Shown here piece after piece: positions 32,403 to 44,305 of a stretch of 64,000 nucleotides of DNA. The DNA lies in contig JAPEHQ010000014.1 of assembly GCA_027405735.1 (NCBI GenBank), forward strand, positions 248,001 through 312,000, in the 5' to 3' direction. The notes beneath the pieces were generated by a model. That model had not been told where the DNA came from. It made no database searches and saw nothing but the letters and a program-made list of their open reading frames with translations. A program made the position numbers and the translations under genes. Origin of the DNA: Mucor racemosus (Eukaryota > Mucoromycota > Mucoromycetes > Mucorales > Mucoraceae). How positions within the stretch are numbered: the stretch's first letter is position 1; each line of letters opens with the position of its first letter.

Positions 32403-32903
32403 TTTTGTAATTTAGAGTGTAATTGAGGAAGAAAAGGCGATGGAATATGATTGTTGAGTAGAATGCAGTAGAAATAAAGTATTACAATCGGAAAAACAAT
32501 AAGAAAGATATACAAATAAAATTAAAACAGTAGACAAATAAGACATGTAGATATACAAACTCACTTTTTCATGTAGAAAATTTTGTGATGTTAATCATAT
32601 AAAGTCGGTTTAGCGAACGGTTTCTCATTCTCTCCATATTTTTTTGCAATGCTTTTTTTATTACCGGTTTACAATATTCTTATATAAAGGAGTGTTTGAT
32701 GGGATATCTATGCATTGCGCACATTGAAGCTCGGACCAAATATAGTAAGATAGTAGGGCATCGGACCCATTTTCATCGACTAATTCGACATGCTTCGTGA
32801 CCATTTTGACATGGCAAGCCACCCCTTCTTTGAAAGTAAATGAAAAAAATAGATTTTTTCATACACTTTTATAAACACTAAAACCATAAATCACATATAC
32901 AAA
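32403..32903. promoter_or_regulatory. Divergent intergenic region between the PY-motif gene and rpa49
   Basis: Both flanking genes start here in opposite directions. No convincing TATA element or further gene was seen. Confidence 0.4.
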
Positions 32904-34335
32904 ATGGGAAAAAGAAAGAATTCTGTCGATCATTCATCTTCTCGTCATGTTAAAGTCGAAATTGTAGAAAAACAGCTCGATGTTGAGACACCTTATTTGG
33001 GTAAATTTCCATACAACATTTATAGAAATTCGACAAAATGTTTACAATAAATAATTTTAATATTATAGCTACATTTCCCGGTACAAAGCCTTCTTCTGAT
33101 ATGAGCTTCTCTGCTTATAAGAATGGTGATGTTAACCCTTCTTCTAAAAAGGCATATCAACGTGTGGTTTCTGGAGAGACAGATAAAGTTAGTTTCAAAG
33201 CATCCAACTTTGGCCCAGACGCTGTTCGCAATGTCCAGTGCAAGTATGTACATTTGTCCATTATTTTGAGAGAAAGAGAGATTTCTAATAGCATTCTATT
33301 AGATATATTGTCGGTGTTTATTCTAAAAAGAACAACACATTAAACATCACCAATGCACCTATTATGAAAATGTCACGAACTGTCAAGGCATTGAACTCAG
33401 ATATGGTTGCCAACAGTACCATTGCTAGAGGTCAAATTGCTCGTGCTGCTCTTGGTTTAGCTTTTGGTACTGCCAAGGCTAAATCACAATTGAAGAGTGA
33501 TGAGCGCAATTTGGTCAAGGGTGATGATTTGATGGAAGAAATGGACACCTTACATTCTGAAATTGGCAAGGCAACTGTCAATATACCAAAGAAGGACGAG
33601 ATGAAGAAATCAATGGAGTTATCTTTGCCTGTACCCGAACATAATATGGATGCTGAATCCCCTGAAGAAGTTTACGATATTGAGTCTATTGTCACTGACG
33701 AAGAACTTCAAACCTTGAATTATAAGGAACTTTTGAAAGAGACATCTTTGGAAGGTGTCAAGGCTTTGTTGGCTTATCATGAATCCAAGTTTGTTAATGA
33801 TCGCCTCATGTCAATTTTAGGTTCTTCTGGAAAGAAGGATCGTAAGAGAGTTCGTACTCTCATGTATATTAATTTGCTTATGGCATACTATGCTCGTGTT
33901 CGTCCTAGTGATTTAAAGAATCGTAGAAAGGTTGAGGCTGCTTTAAAGACTCCTTCAAGTTTGGTTCTTGATGGACTTGCTGATAGATATACTGAAGCCA
34001 ACTAGTAAGTGTTTATCTTTTATATATATGCATTTTTTTTTTTTTACTAATTCTTTTTTTCTAGTCGTACACCTATCATGGCCGATAAAATTCTTTTATA
34101 CATGTTAACTCTTATTCTTTCAATTTCTGGATATAGCGTTCTCATCGACGATATTGGAAAAGATCTTTTACTCAAACCCACAAAGATTGCATCACTATTT
34201 AGAAGTTTAGGTTGTAAGGTTGAGAAGGCTAGTGCGGAAGAATGTCGTGAGGCTGGAAACAAACAGGCCAAGAAGGCAACTTTGGTTGTCCCTTTGAAAT
34301 TTCCTGAAGTTAGAACTGGTGTCAGTCGTCGTTAA
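32904..34335 (+). CDS. RPA49: RNA polymerase I subunit A49 (RPA49/POLR1E)
   Basis: Four exons: 32904-33000, 33069-33243, 33303-34004, 34065-34335, giving 414 residues, the family's usual length (about 415). Introns are 59-68 nt. Recognisable parts: TFPGTKPSSDMSFSAYKN in the dimerisation region, a KMSRTVKALNSDM region, an Ala-rich segment LGLAFGTAKAKSQ, and the tandem winged-helix C-terminal part with LLMAYYARVRPSDLKNRRKV. The tail is Lys-rich. A49 forms a heterodimer with A34.5 on Pol I and stimulates rRNA initiation and elongation in the nucleolus. It is convergent with eEF2, with 1.5 kb between, part of it an old repeat copy. Confidence 0.9.
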
Positions 34336-34639
34336 AATATCTTAGAATTCATTATCCATCTTTTCATTATAATCTTTAAATAAAAAAAAAACAAATTGTT
34401 AAATATTAAATATGTTAAGGATCTCGGCTTGTTGCAAAATTGAACCCACAAGCATTTCTTTTAAAAGAATCCAGATTTAATATTTTGATCTAGGAATAAG
34501 CCATTATATGTTGTTCAATGACAGTTAATCGCTTGAACTCATAGGATATAGGCACGAATTATGTTTCGGCTCGCAGTGGAGCGAGAAGTACTAAAATGCC
34601 TTCTGACAGTTGCAAAAAATTAAAAAAAAAATCATGCAA
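34336..34639. other. 3' flank of rpa49, no gene
   Basis: Contains an AATAAA-like poly(A) signal near 34378 and a small GC-rich hairpin, CTCGC-AGTGGA-GCGAG, near 34570. Nothing else is supported. Confidence 0.35.
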
Positions 34640-35420
34640 AAATCGTGTATTGAGATACAGGGATGGAATCTGCTTGTCTCAAGCAGTTCATCATTTTTGA
34701 ATAAAAATAAAAATTTACACGCTTTTATTTTCTCCAATTTTTGATATTCAAACATGATTTTCAAAATATCCAGTGTATTAACCAGCGTATTTTTTATGCT
34801 CGAGCTATAGTGCTAACTCATATGTATCTATAACAATTTAGTTTTCTGAAATATCTCAATTTCTGATGGAGAAAACAAAAAAAGATGTAAAATGTTGGAT
34901 GATGGTTTCACCCAGGCAAACCTCATGAGCATCCATAGGCCGTTTTTTTTCAGATCCCAAAAAAAATCACAATTCTTTTAATTTCTCCATGAAAAATGCA
35001 GCTACAACTGTAAGCAATACCTCGATCCGTAGATATTTTTATATGTTCTCACCTAAGAAAGTTTTACTATATCTATTTGCTTAAATTTAAAAGAAAAATA
35101 TGAAACCTCATCAAAACTTCACTTCAAATTTACAGTAAATTTTGCAATGAAATAGCATCTGAAAGTTATACTATTCGATGCAGAATCCAAAATTGCACAT
35201 GCATTATTTAACATGTTAGCCCGATTTACTATATACTTTACAATGCCCTTAAAGCTTCAAATTTTTTGTTCAAATTTGACATATGTACACTTTGAAATTA
35301 AACCTCTGTAATATGTTGTTTTCTCTAATAGTTTTAGTTGAAGTATTCTATTTCCTCAATGAAAATTCAATATTTCTTCGCAGAACAAAAAATGTAGATA
35401 TACCTTACTTTTGTCTATCA
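34640..35420 (+). repeat. Repeat family 2, diverged copy E
   Basis: Similarity to B-D is partial but collinear: a segment like CATGAAAAATGCAGCTAC followed by CTCGATCCGTAGAT, then TTCGATGCAGAATCCAAAATTG, then CCCGATTTACTATATACTTT, then a TCAATATTTCTTCGCAGAAC segment. The 89-codon frame is lost. The copy is older than A-D. Confidence 0.5.
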
Positions 35421-35802
35421 TACACGCATTCAAAAAGTAGGTTTACAATAGGATGGTGCTAACAGAGATAGTCTCATACGTTAATTTTTGCCTTCAGGAG
35501 ATAATAATAGATTTCTATAGCAAATCGAGATATGACATCTACCATTATTACTATGATACTTTTTACTCTGGTCGCATTCAACTGATAACAAAAGTATGCA
35601 ATTTCAAATGAGTATATATGGAACATAGCCTTGATGTTTTTTTCAACGACAATAAAATGCAAATGTGGTTCTTTATTTCATATACTAATTATAATCCTTT
35701 CGGTTTTTTTTTTAACTATATATTTTACTTGATGTAACAAAATGACAATAGATATTGCTATAATTCAACTCCATCTTTCTTTGGAAAATATTAACGAACC
35801 AT

Positions 35803-38520
35803 TTAAAGTTTATCGTAGTACTTGTCTAGACCGGGAATATCTTCAGTGAGACCTTTTCTCTTACGGATGTTACGGATGATATCGTAAACCTTGTTACCGA
35901 CTTCCATAGGGTTACCCGGCATGATTTGCCAATGATCAAAGACAGCTTGAGGGAAAGCTTGGCCACCAGTAGCAGCACGAAGGTCAGCAGTGAAACCGAA
36001 AGATTCATTAACGGGCAAGTACGCCTTGACAGCCATCATAGGAGTACCGGGCTTTTGTTCTTCAGAGAAGACTTGACCACGACGTCTGTTAAGACAAGAG
36101 TAAATACCACCAATAGCAGAATCGGGACATTGGATTTCGACAAGATAGATGGGCTCTTGGATACCGGGAGTAGCGGTAATAACGGAAGCGTAGACTACAC
36201 GACGACAAGTGGGGATAATTTGTCCACCACCACGATGAATGGCATCAGCGTGAAGAGTGACATCAAGTATGTTGAAACGACAACTACGGAGGTTCTCTTC
36301 AGCAATAGGACCTTCCTTGGTAGCCCATTGGAAAGCGGCAACACAAGAATCCTTGATTTCACTGAGATATTGAACTTGCTTGGTAACATCGACAATGACA
36401 TTAGCACCAGTACCGTCAGGACCGAAACACCAAATCTTACGAGCTTCAGTGACATCCCATTCGTACTTATCAGCGAGGATACGGGCACGAGCCTTGAAAT
36501 CATCCTTGGCAGTGATTTTACCAGCATCAATTTCATCAGCAAGGTCGCTGTTCAAAGGAAGAGCACGCATGTAGATACGGTTATGCTTATTAGGAGACTT
36601 GGAAAGACAATCAATGGTAGATTCGGCAGTGACAGTTTCACGGTATTGGACAACTGGGTCACCAGTCTTAAGAGGAACTTGAGCGTGATCTTCTTCGAGA
36701 TCCTTCAGACAAATTTCAAGATGGAGTTCACCAGCACCGGCAACAATGTGTTCACCAGAGTCAGAAGTGAAAGTAAGAACACAAGGATCAGACTTGGCGA
36801 GACGCTTAAGACCTTCAACAAGCTTGGGGAGATCGTTAGCGTTCTTGACATCGACAGCAACTCGAACAACAGGAGAGACAGAGAACTTCATGACCTTCAT
36901 GTTGTGAGCAATATCAGAGGTAGTGATGGTACCAGACTTGACCAAGAATTGATCAACACCAACAAGACCGATAATGTTACCAGCGGGACAATCCTCAATA
37001 GCTTCGACGTTACGACCCATCATGAGAACAGTACGTTGAATAGACTTGACAGCGAGATCAGTCTTGGAACCAGGAACATAGTTGGGACCTTGAATACGGA
37101 CCTTCATACCAGCACGGACGGTACCAGAGAAGACACGACCGAAAGCGTAGAAACGACCCTTATCAGAGGTGGGAACCATCTTGGAGACGTAAAGCATAAG
37201 GGGACCCTTAGGATCACAAGCACGGATACCGATAGCACATTCATCATCATTGGGACCTTCGTACAATTGGGCACAACGGTAAGCTTGAGAGGTAACGGGA
37301 GAGGGAAGATGGATACAGATCATTTCCAAAAGAGCATCACCAGCGGGCAAGAACTTACGCATAACGACCTTGAGGAGAGCCTTACCTTCCAAATCCTTCT
37401 CATCATTAGCGAGGGAAACTTCTAACTTTTCTAAAAGAACCTTGGTTTGATCCTTCTTGAAGTTCATGATAGAATCGAAAAGACGGTAGATGGGATCCAA
37501 AATGAACATGTTGAAAGCACGTTCGAGTTGGGCACCAGAAGCATCAGTGCTCTTGGTGGTCCACTTCTTGGTCTTGGGGTTGAAGTAGTTTTCACCCCAA
37601 AGCTTACCCATCATCTTGGACTTATCGACACCAAACTTCTTGGCATAACGGTTAGCAAATTGACGAAGAGTGAAGCCCCAACCGTGAAGACCGGAAGCGA
37701 ATGAAACGGTACCCTTTTCGGGGTAGACTTGACAATCACCAAGAGCTTCATCAACATAGGTGGAGATGATAACGTTAACGGATTCGATAGTACGAGCGAA
37801 AGAGTTGTAAAGTTCTTCTTTATCCAATTGGAGTTCAAGAAGAGCACGATCAACCTTGTTAAGACAGATAACAGGCTTAATACGTTCATTCAAAGCTTGA
37901 CGCAAGACAGTTTCGGTTTGGACACATACACCATCAATACAATCAACAACAACGAGAGCACCATCAGTAACACGAAGGGCAGCAGTAACTTCAGAAGAGA
38001 AATCAACGTGGCCAGGAGAATCGATCAAGTTAATCAAGAAAGCGGAACCGTCAGTCTTTTGAGCAATTTCCTTAAGACCCTCCTCATCTTCCATCTTGAA
38101 ATACATGGAAATAGCAGTAGACTTGATAGTAATACCACGTTCTTGTTCATCCTTACGGGTATCCATGAAACGGGCTTCACCAGCACGACCAGAAGAAATA
38201 ATACCAGCCTTGGAAACCAAGGAATCAGTCAAAGTAGACTTACCGTGATCGACGTGAGCAATAACAGACATGTTACGAACATTGGTAACCTTGTCCATCA
38301 AACCACGGATCTCTTCAATTGTGAAATTCTAAATGGATATTGTTAAACTTTTGAATTTTTCATACTTTTATGCATAATCTACTTACAACTAAACGTCGTT
38401 TAAATATACAGAAAAAAAGAGTATGAGTCAGTTAGTAATTCATAATTATCTGCAAACATCCATTATTTTTTTTGAATAGATGGATGGGTGCATATGTTAT
38501 ATATCATACAACATACCCAT
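35803..38520 (-). CDS. EFT1: Translation elongation factor 2 (eEF2)
   Basis: Main exon 38328-35803 plus two tiny 5' exons, 38520-38517 (ATGG) and probably 38388-38387 (TT), giving 843 residues with the family's MVNFT start. G1 motif AHVDHGKST lies at 26-34; switch and G3-G4 regions include IDSPGHVDF and LNKVDR. Domain IV has [15 protein letters not shown], whose His near 700 is the diphthamide site and target of ADP-ribosylating toxins. eEF2 is the GTPase that moves tRNAs and mRNA through the ribosome. Codon use is strongly biased (GGT, GTC, AAG, CGT), as in highly expressed genes. The upstream region is pyrimidine-rich with a CACTCA microsatellite. EFT1 is the yeast symbol. Confidence 0.96.
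38387..38388 (-). other. Putative 2-nt micro-exon of eEF2
   Basis: On the - strand the order is ATGG|GTATGT (38520-38511), a TACTAAC branch point near 38429, the first downstream AG at ACGTTTAG, then TT, then GTAAGTAG, and finally CATTTAG|AATTTCACA at 38328. Joining ATGG, TT and AATTTC gives ATG GTT AAT TTC, the conserved MVNF start. Leaving out TT gives a stop after five codons. Confidence 0.65.
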
Positions 38521-39644
38521 TTTATAATATAAATGAAATTGGAGTTGAACAAAAGAAATTCGTTTTCTCTCTTGAATTTCTTCTTCTTTCATATTCGCAC
38601 ACACTCACACTCACACTCACACATGTACATTCTGCTGCGGCAACTCTGCCCAACTCGCACCAACAAACACATGAATCAATACATTAAATATCAAGAACTA
38701 CTCGGAGTTTTGTGATTGTTTAGCTCGCTTGATTAAAAAACCTTCCGCATAAATCTGAAACTTTTGATGGTTTGATATCTTTCATTTGTCTCAATAGAGT
38801 AGAAAGAAATTAAAGCTGTGTATATCAAATAGAGTCTTATCATTGTAACTTGGTTGATTTGTTTTTATTTTATGACAATTACTTGAAGACATGGTCCCTA
38901 ATTGCAAGATAAAAGGACTAGACAACATTTGTTAAACTAAGATGGATATTGTTGTACGAGGCCAAATTAGTAAATTTAGGGCGCAAAATCACGTTAGGTG
39001 TACGTAAGAAAAACTTTGAATACGGAAAAAAGATAATAATCATTCACTTGTATTTATCTTTTATCCATTGTGTTATAATACTTGATAAAAATGAGAAAGA
39101 TGTGGTACATTTATCATATCGAAATGTCTATTCAAACCTCTCTTACAAGGTGATCTTTAGGACCTTTTTGTATTCAAGATCCCAGTTTTTTTTTTGGGGG
39201 TATCACAGGATAGTTTCATCTGCGCATTGCTGGATAAATAAAGTCCGGAATGATTATTCAGACATCTTTCAGATGATATTTAAACAATTGGGTTCAGATT
39301 TCAGAGAAAAAACCCCTTTTTTCGACACTAATAATACAGTTTCAATACATTAAACTAATTCTTCGATAGTTGGCTACAAATTTATAGACGAATACGCAAT
39401 AAATTTGGGCTACAAGTTGTTATATACAACATTTTGAATCCGGAAAATACATAAATTTACTGTGCTCAAGCATGCAAAATCTGAAAATTCAGAAAAACAA
39501 GCTGACAATTTGACCTCTGATTTTTTTCCTTGTATACCCTCATGAAAATCACCGAAATTTAGAAATTTCAATTTTTAGCACTAAAACAATGGTTAAAATA
39601 TTGAACATTGTGAGAACAAAATGTACCTATTGGTACATAGTAAC
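38521..39644. promoter_or_regulatory. eEF2 promoter region and AT-rich intergenic DNA
   Basis: The first 120 bp upstream of the ATG are rich in pyrimidines on the coding strand's complement and carry a (CACTCA)n-like microsatellite at about 38592-38622. Further out, a frame on the + strand at about 38980-39353 lacks a start and a recognisable family. No gene is supported. Confidence 0.4.
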
Positions 39645-39935
39645 ATATACAACATTCAGCTTGACAGCTAATTAACCAAAAAATCGAATTTTAAACTAAA
39701 AACGATTTTTTGATTAAAGAATTTTTACTTAATATGTTAGCAGTAAATAATTTTTGTTTTTTACCTGATTAAATAGAGATTTTAATTCTGTACAAGTATG
39801 TATTTTTTAATTTTGTTGTTGTTTGTAATAATAGTTCCAAAAGATGGAAAACAAAAAAAAAACAAAAAAAAAATGGCAATTTTGTCAAAACCAAAAAAAA
39901 AAAATCTGTCAAAATTTTAACACCCGCTTTGGCGT
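39645..39935 (-). repeat. Repeat family 1, diverged fragment
   Basis: Collinear with the inverted right copy (6440-6640): AAAAACGATTTTTTGATTAAAGAATTTT, a TTTTTGTTTTTTAcCTGATTAAATAGAG stretch, TTCTGTACAAGTATGTATTTTTT, and a T/A-rich end with TGTCAAAA. About 25 percent divergence by eye; flanks do not match. Confidence 0.5.
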
Positions 39936-40152
39936 CTGGAGTCTTAAAATTGAGATTTTTTATTAAAATGGATCGCTTGTCTATCATTTTTTTGATAGTA
40001 ATAGCTACATTTGAGGCTTTTTTGTTGTATATATGAATGAAAGAATATATGAATACTACAAATTTTATTAGTACTGTTTCATTTTGTATATAATCAATCG
40101 AAATTTATTAATGCTTGAATAAATAAATAAGTATAGCAACGAATTTAATCTT

Positions 40153-41484
40153 TTATGGTATGGTTAAAGTTGTGGAAGAAGTAGAGCGACAAATTGTGTT
40201 GCATTTTTTGCTTTGAATAAAATCAGGTTCAGAGCTACCAGTGCTTCTTTTTCTTCTTAGTGTTCTTCTTTCAGTACATAAAGACTGTAAGATACTCACA
40301 ACGTCTGGTTGTTTGTTGCAATTTAAATCGCTGAAATAAATAGTATGAATATCTTTCAATATCTACATAAATACCGTCAGTTTTGTTGTCATTTGATAAT
40401 CAAAAATCTACATTGTACAAACCTTTCCGACATTCTCAAGTGTATCATCGTTTTCTTTAGCTTCGGGTATAATATCAGCAATACTTTTATCGAAAAAAGT
40501 ATCGGATTTGTTTGTACAATTTGTTGAAGAAATGGAAAAAGTATCATTATCAGTGATGGGTATTGCAGGCACCAAGAAATCATAATCACTGCCACCATCA
40601 AGTTTGAATTCATCTTGACTACCTTCATCATAGCTATATCTACTATTGTTTGATGAATAATTATTTACAATGGAAAAGAATTGACTCTTGATAGGTTTTG
40701 CATAAGACAAAGGATTGATTTGCTTTATATTTTTGAAATAGTAATATGGCTTGATTTGGACAAGATTTGAGCAATTATCCCATACATTTGCACAATCATC
40801 TAAAATAAGCACTTGTGATTTGTTTGTTGGGTAAAGTCTGCTTAATTTTTTCTTTAAAATACATCCATTTCCATCTCTTGTTAAAAGCTTTCCTTTGAAT
40901 AATCTACGATGTGGATCGATTTTATTGAGAAATGCACTGGCATATGCTTCATTTCCCATTGTATAGACACTGAGTTCGTACATGGAAGACATATGGGTTA
41001 AGAACCTGTGCAATCCGGGTCTATAAAAAAAGGAAAGAAATCTTTTGTTCATGCTGTGTCATATTTTTCGCAGTAAAACATATTTACCGTAATTTGAATG
41101 AATAGTTGTTATTGGAAGTTGTAAAGAAATCTTTCACTCGAGATCTATGTTCATTGCTACGCTTTTGTCTGTTGATCCATTCGGCAACATCATAAACTGA
41201 AGTTGCATGCATTAATGTATTGTCGAGATCGATAATCAGTGAAAGTTTCTTTTCGCTTTGTAGTCTATTCAATTCCTCTTTCTCGACATGTTTTGCTTGT
41301 GAAAGTCTAAAATGCAAATTTTAATAAACAATATATTTTTACTATTTTTAGTAATTTACTCTTTTTCATCTACAAAGCTACATGCTACGCAGATACCATT
41401 GAATTTTGTTTCATGGATACAATATAAACAACCATCACTCCAACATCGACCATGATCCATAAATTTATGAGTGCAGCAGGCCAT
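40153..41484 (-). CDS. Short FCP1-like CTD phosphatase paralogue
   Basis: Four exons: 41484-41360, 41306-41088, 41020-40423, 40362-40153, giving 383 residues. An N-terminal Cys-rich zinc-ribbon-like segment (CIHETKFNGICVAC) resembles that before the catalytic domain of FCP1. The HAD-type phosphatase motif LIIDLDNTLMHA puts the catalytic Asp pair at 68 and 70; SVYTMGNEAYA and ILDDCANVW (DD at 189-190) follow. The post-catalytic helix ILKDIHTIYF and QPDVVSILQSL match FCP1 too. FCP1 removes phosphates from the RNA polymerase II CTD. This protein has no BRCT domain and a Cys-Ala where FCP1 usually has Arg-Ala after DD. The last intron is placed by homology. Confidence 0.82.
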
Positions 41485-42213
41485 TTTTATTGAAATTTAA
41501 ATAGAAAGAGAAAGTAAAATCAAAGTAAACATTAATCTTTCAAGTTTAAATATGAATTATTCAAGGAGAAAAAGGGAAGAAGGGGAGAGGGTGTAAAGAT
41601 AAATCGTTTTTTGACTTGGTGCCGTAAAGTTTTATCAGAAGACTCGAAATTGATACACCGTTTTCTCTCTTCCTTTGGGAAAACAACCACGCTGTTTTAA
41701 TTGAATCCGTAGTATATCGTAGTAATAGTTGGTTACCATTGATACTCAAATGTAGATAACATCACAAAGGGGATTTTACAAGTATTTTTTTTGTATATAC
41801 ACAAAGCCTATATTTAAGGGTACCACTGCATATTCTTGAATGATAAATCGTAAGCCATGCTATTTCATGATGTGTCAGGTACTATTGGCTTTTTAAAAGG
41901 AGCTCGCGTAAAAACACGTAGCGAAACTTGCGCCAAGTTGGCGCTTCCAGAATAGGAGTTCAAGTTGATTTGGTTCATTTGTAGATCAAATAAACAAATT
42001 ATTATGTTGCAAAAAAAAAAAAAAAAAAAAAAAAGCCCTCAAACTCACAAATACATCTTAAAGACGAGCTAGTTTATCACAATCAAAACAATGTTTATTA
42101 AAAGAAGAAAAAAGTTTAAGTTTGTAGCTGACATGATAGGGAATATTTCGGTTGTATGATATTGCTTCTAAGTATAACTATTCAATTTACCATATTTACA
42201 TTTTGGTTTGGGA
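41485..42213. other. Intergenic, upstream of the FCP1-like gene
   Basis: No gene. Holds a 24-A run at about 42010 and the palindrome listed next. Confidence 0.4.
41930..41944. promoter_or_regulatory. GC-rich palindrome resembling paired E2F-type sites
   Basis: GCGCCAAGTTGGCGC is a 15-bp inverted repeat standing out in AT-rich DNA; each half (TTGGCGC) resembles an E2F half-consensus. It lies about 450 bp upstream of the FCP1-like start and 270 bp downstream of dbf4. Function is speculative. Confidence 0.25.
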
Positions 42214-42573
42214 TTAAAGAAATACATGGCCATATTGACCCCAGCCTTCCTTTTCATTTACATCAGTTTCATTAGTAGCAATACGAGGTTCAGTTGTAGT
42301 AATATTCTTCTTTTTAATCATATCAGCGGTTGATAATTTACGAGGAGAGGAAGAGGCATCAAGAGATGGTGGTGTTGGATGAGTTCGTTTGAGGTCAGAT
42401 ACAAATTCAATATTCTTTCCATCAATGCTAGCATCAATTAATCCCTTCATATGATCAGGTAAAGGTTGTTTGTAACGTCGATGTGTCTTTGCTAATAATT
42501 CATCAAGTTCTTTGAAGTTATTTTGATCACGAATGAATGTTTGATGGGTTTGTTGTTTAGAATGCTATATTGG

Positions 42574-42620
<47 letters not shown>

Positions 42621-43950
42621 AACAAAATGGTGTTTTGATAATAAAAGTTCAAATTTACCTCTTCTAAATTTTCAAATAATATATTGCAATTCTCACAATA
42701 TCGAGAATCTCTCTTCTTTTTCATTTCTCGTTCCCGGCGAGCTTGTTGTTCTTGTTGTGCTTTCTGTCTACGAAGTTTTTGATGTTCATTTAATGTAACG
42801 TTCTCCACCATACGCTTATCCAAACGATTGACACTATCACCTGGAGGTAATCGTCGGTTTTCACCTTGCAAGATTGAAACAGATGTGGAAACAGAGCGAG
42901 TAGATGCAGATTGTATATTGTTGGTACATGAGGGATGAAATCCAGATGCACGAAGACTATAATTTTGTGAATCTGGCTGCTTTTGTGTTGTTGTTGTTGT
43001 TGTTGTTGTTTGTTGTTGAGATTGTGATTTTTGTGATGATAATGGAGATGGTGTAGGCGATGCAGCTAAAGGTTTACTTGCTGTAATAGTAGAAGTTACT
43101 TGTTTAGGTAATGGAATATTTTCTTTATCCTGTTGTTTAATATTCTTGTTATTAGCATCACTTGTGGTAGTAGGTTTTGTTGCTGTATCAACAGCAGGAG
43201 CATCAGCATCAGCAATAGGTTTTTTAGGAGGAGGGGGAGGAATCCTCTTTCCAAATGGTGATCTAAATTTAGGAGTTTGTTTGAAATAAGGCCATGGGTA
43301 TTCAGCAGGTTTTGAAGTAAAAACTTCCTTTGTCCATTGTTTACAAATTGGAGGACGATGAGCTTGAGTTGCATCTTCAATAATAAGAAAATGACCAGTA
43401 AAAGGTACAAATTGAGGTCTTCTGGATTGTGCTTCACTATTTGTACCTGTAGATGGGCCAAATAACTTTTCTTCTTGCAAAACTTTTCCTAATGCTCTCT
43501 TTTCTTGAACTTCTTTTCTGCTACTACAAGATACACTCATCAAGAATGTCACTGTTTTCAGCATTACTAAGTTTTAAAATAAGATTAGCATACATCAAAC
43601 GTATTTGATAAAGAAAAAAAAAAAAAAACTAACCATCAGCACTCCATAATACAGTATTGAATTGAATTGCACTTTCTACAATGGAATCATACTTTTTCGA
43701 GTTGATTGTTGCTTTAGTATTTGATGTGGTGGTGGTGGTGGTTGTAGAACTATAAAAAAAAATATACATATATTAGTATAACTTGAGGAGGTAAATAACA
43801 ATAAAAACTTTCTTACTTGATTGATGGAGCAAGTAAATTTTCATGAATTGGTATGTATTTTGTTGTAATAAGATGCGTACATTTCTTTGAAAAGAAAGGC
43901 TCATGTGTCTATCGAATGTATTACAAGAGTTGTTAGTTATTTTTAAATAT

Positions 43951-43981
<31 letters not shown>

Positions 43982-44305
43982 ATTATAAACACTTACAGCA
44001 CCCATTAATCTAATGCCTCTTTCAATCCTTTTTGATACAGTTGGATCCAAATTGTCTAAAAAGAATTTAAAAGATGCAAATTTCTTTTTCCTAGCAGCTA
44101 ATTCTGCTGGTGGAATATCAGGAAAACCATCATGGTTAACACTCTTTGCTGGAGCAGGGTTAGAAGTCAATGAAGTCTGTTTTAATTTTTGTTGCAATTC
44201 CTGCTCGCGTGAATTATTTTGACGAGCTGAAAGTATGTCAGGTTTTATATAATTATGTTGAGTTTTTCTGACAGTATTAGTGTTATTATTTAATGGAAAA
44301 GACAT
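42214..44305 (-). CDS. DBF4: Dbf4/Dfp1, regulatory subunit of Cdc7 kinase
   Basis: Five exons: 44305-43997, 43908-43817, 43749-43634, 43566-42659, 42564-42214, giving 591 residues. A BRCT-like N-terminal region (FKFFLDN, then CTHLITTKYIP and VLWSAD) is followed by motif M, GHFLIIEDATQAHRPPICKQW, which wraps around Cdc7. The C-terminal Dbf4 zinc finger is restored by splicing: YCENC and ENLEEHSKQQTH, ligands spaced CX2C-X9-H-X5-H. With Cdc7 the protein phosphorylates Mcm2-7 to fire replication origins. The middle is low-complexity, with a Gln/Thr run (QQQTTTTTT region near 43000). Intron 1 has a CA/TA microsatellite and intron 4 a run of about 47 T on the coding strand, both unusual for introns this short. 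Confidence 0.9.

Noticed and set aside
35926..37425. Long open frame (about 500 codons) on the + strand
   Set aside because: It lies fully antisense to eEF2. Strong codon bias of eEF2 leaves the complementary frame open; the translation is Ser/Thr-rich without any family resemblance.
37729..38346. Another + strand frame of about 200 codons
   Set aside because: Same antisense shadow of eEF2, including its N-terminal GTPase motifs.
38949..39353. Frame of 134 codons on the + strand
   Set aside because: No ATG near its start, no recognised motif, AT-rich composition; not enough to call a gene or a transposase remnant.
43940..43982. CA/TA repeat as possible CRISPR-like or regulatory array
   Set aside because: Simple microsatellite inside dbf4 intron 1; no spacer structure.
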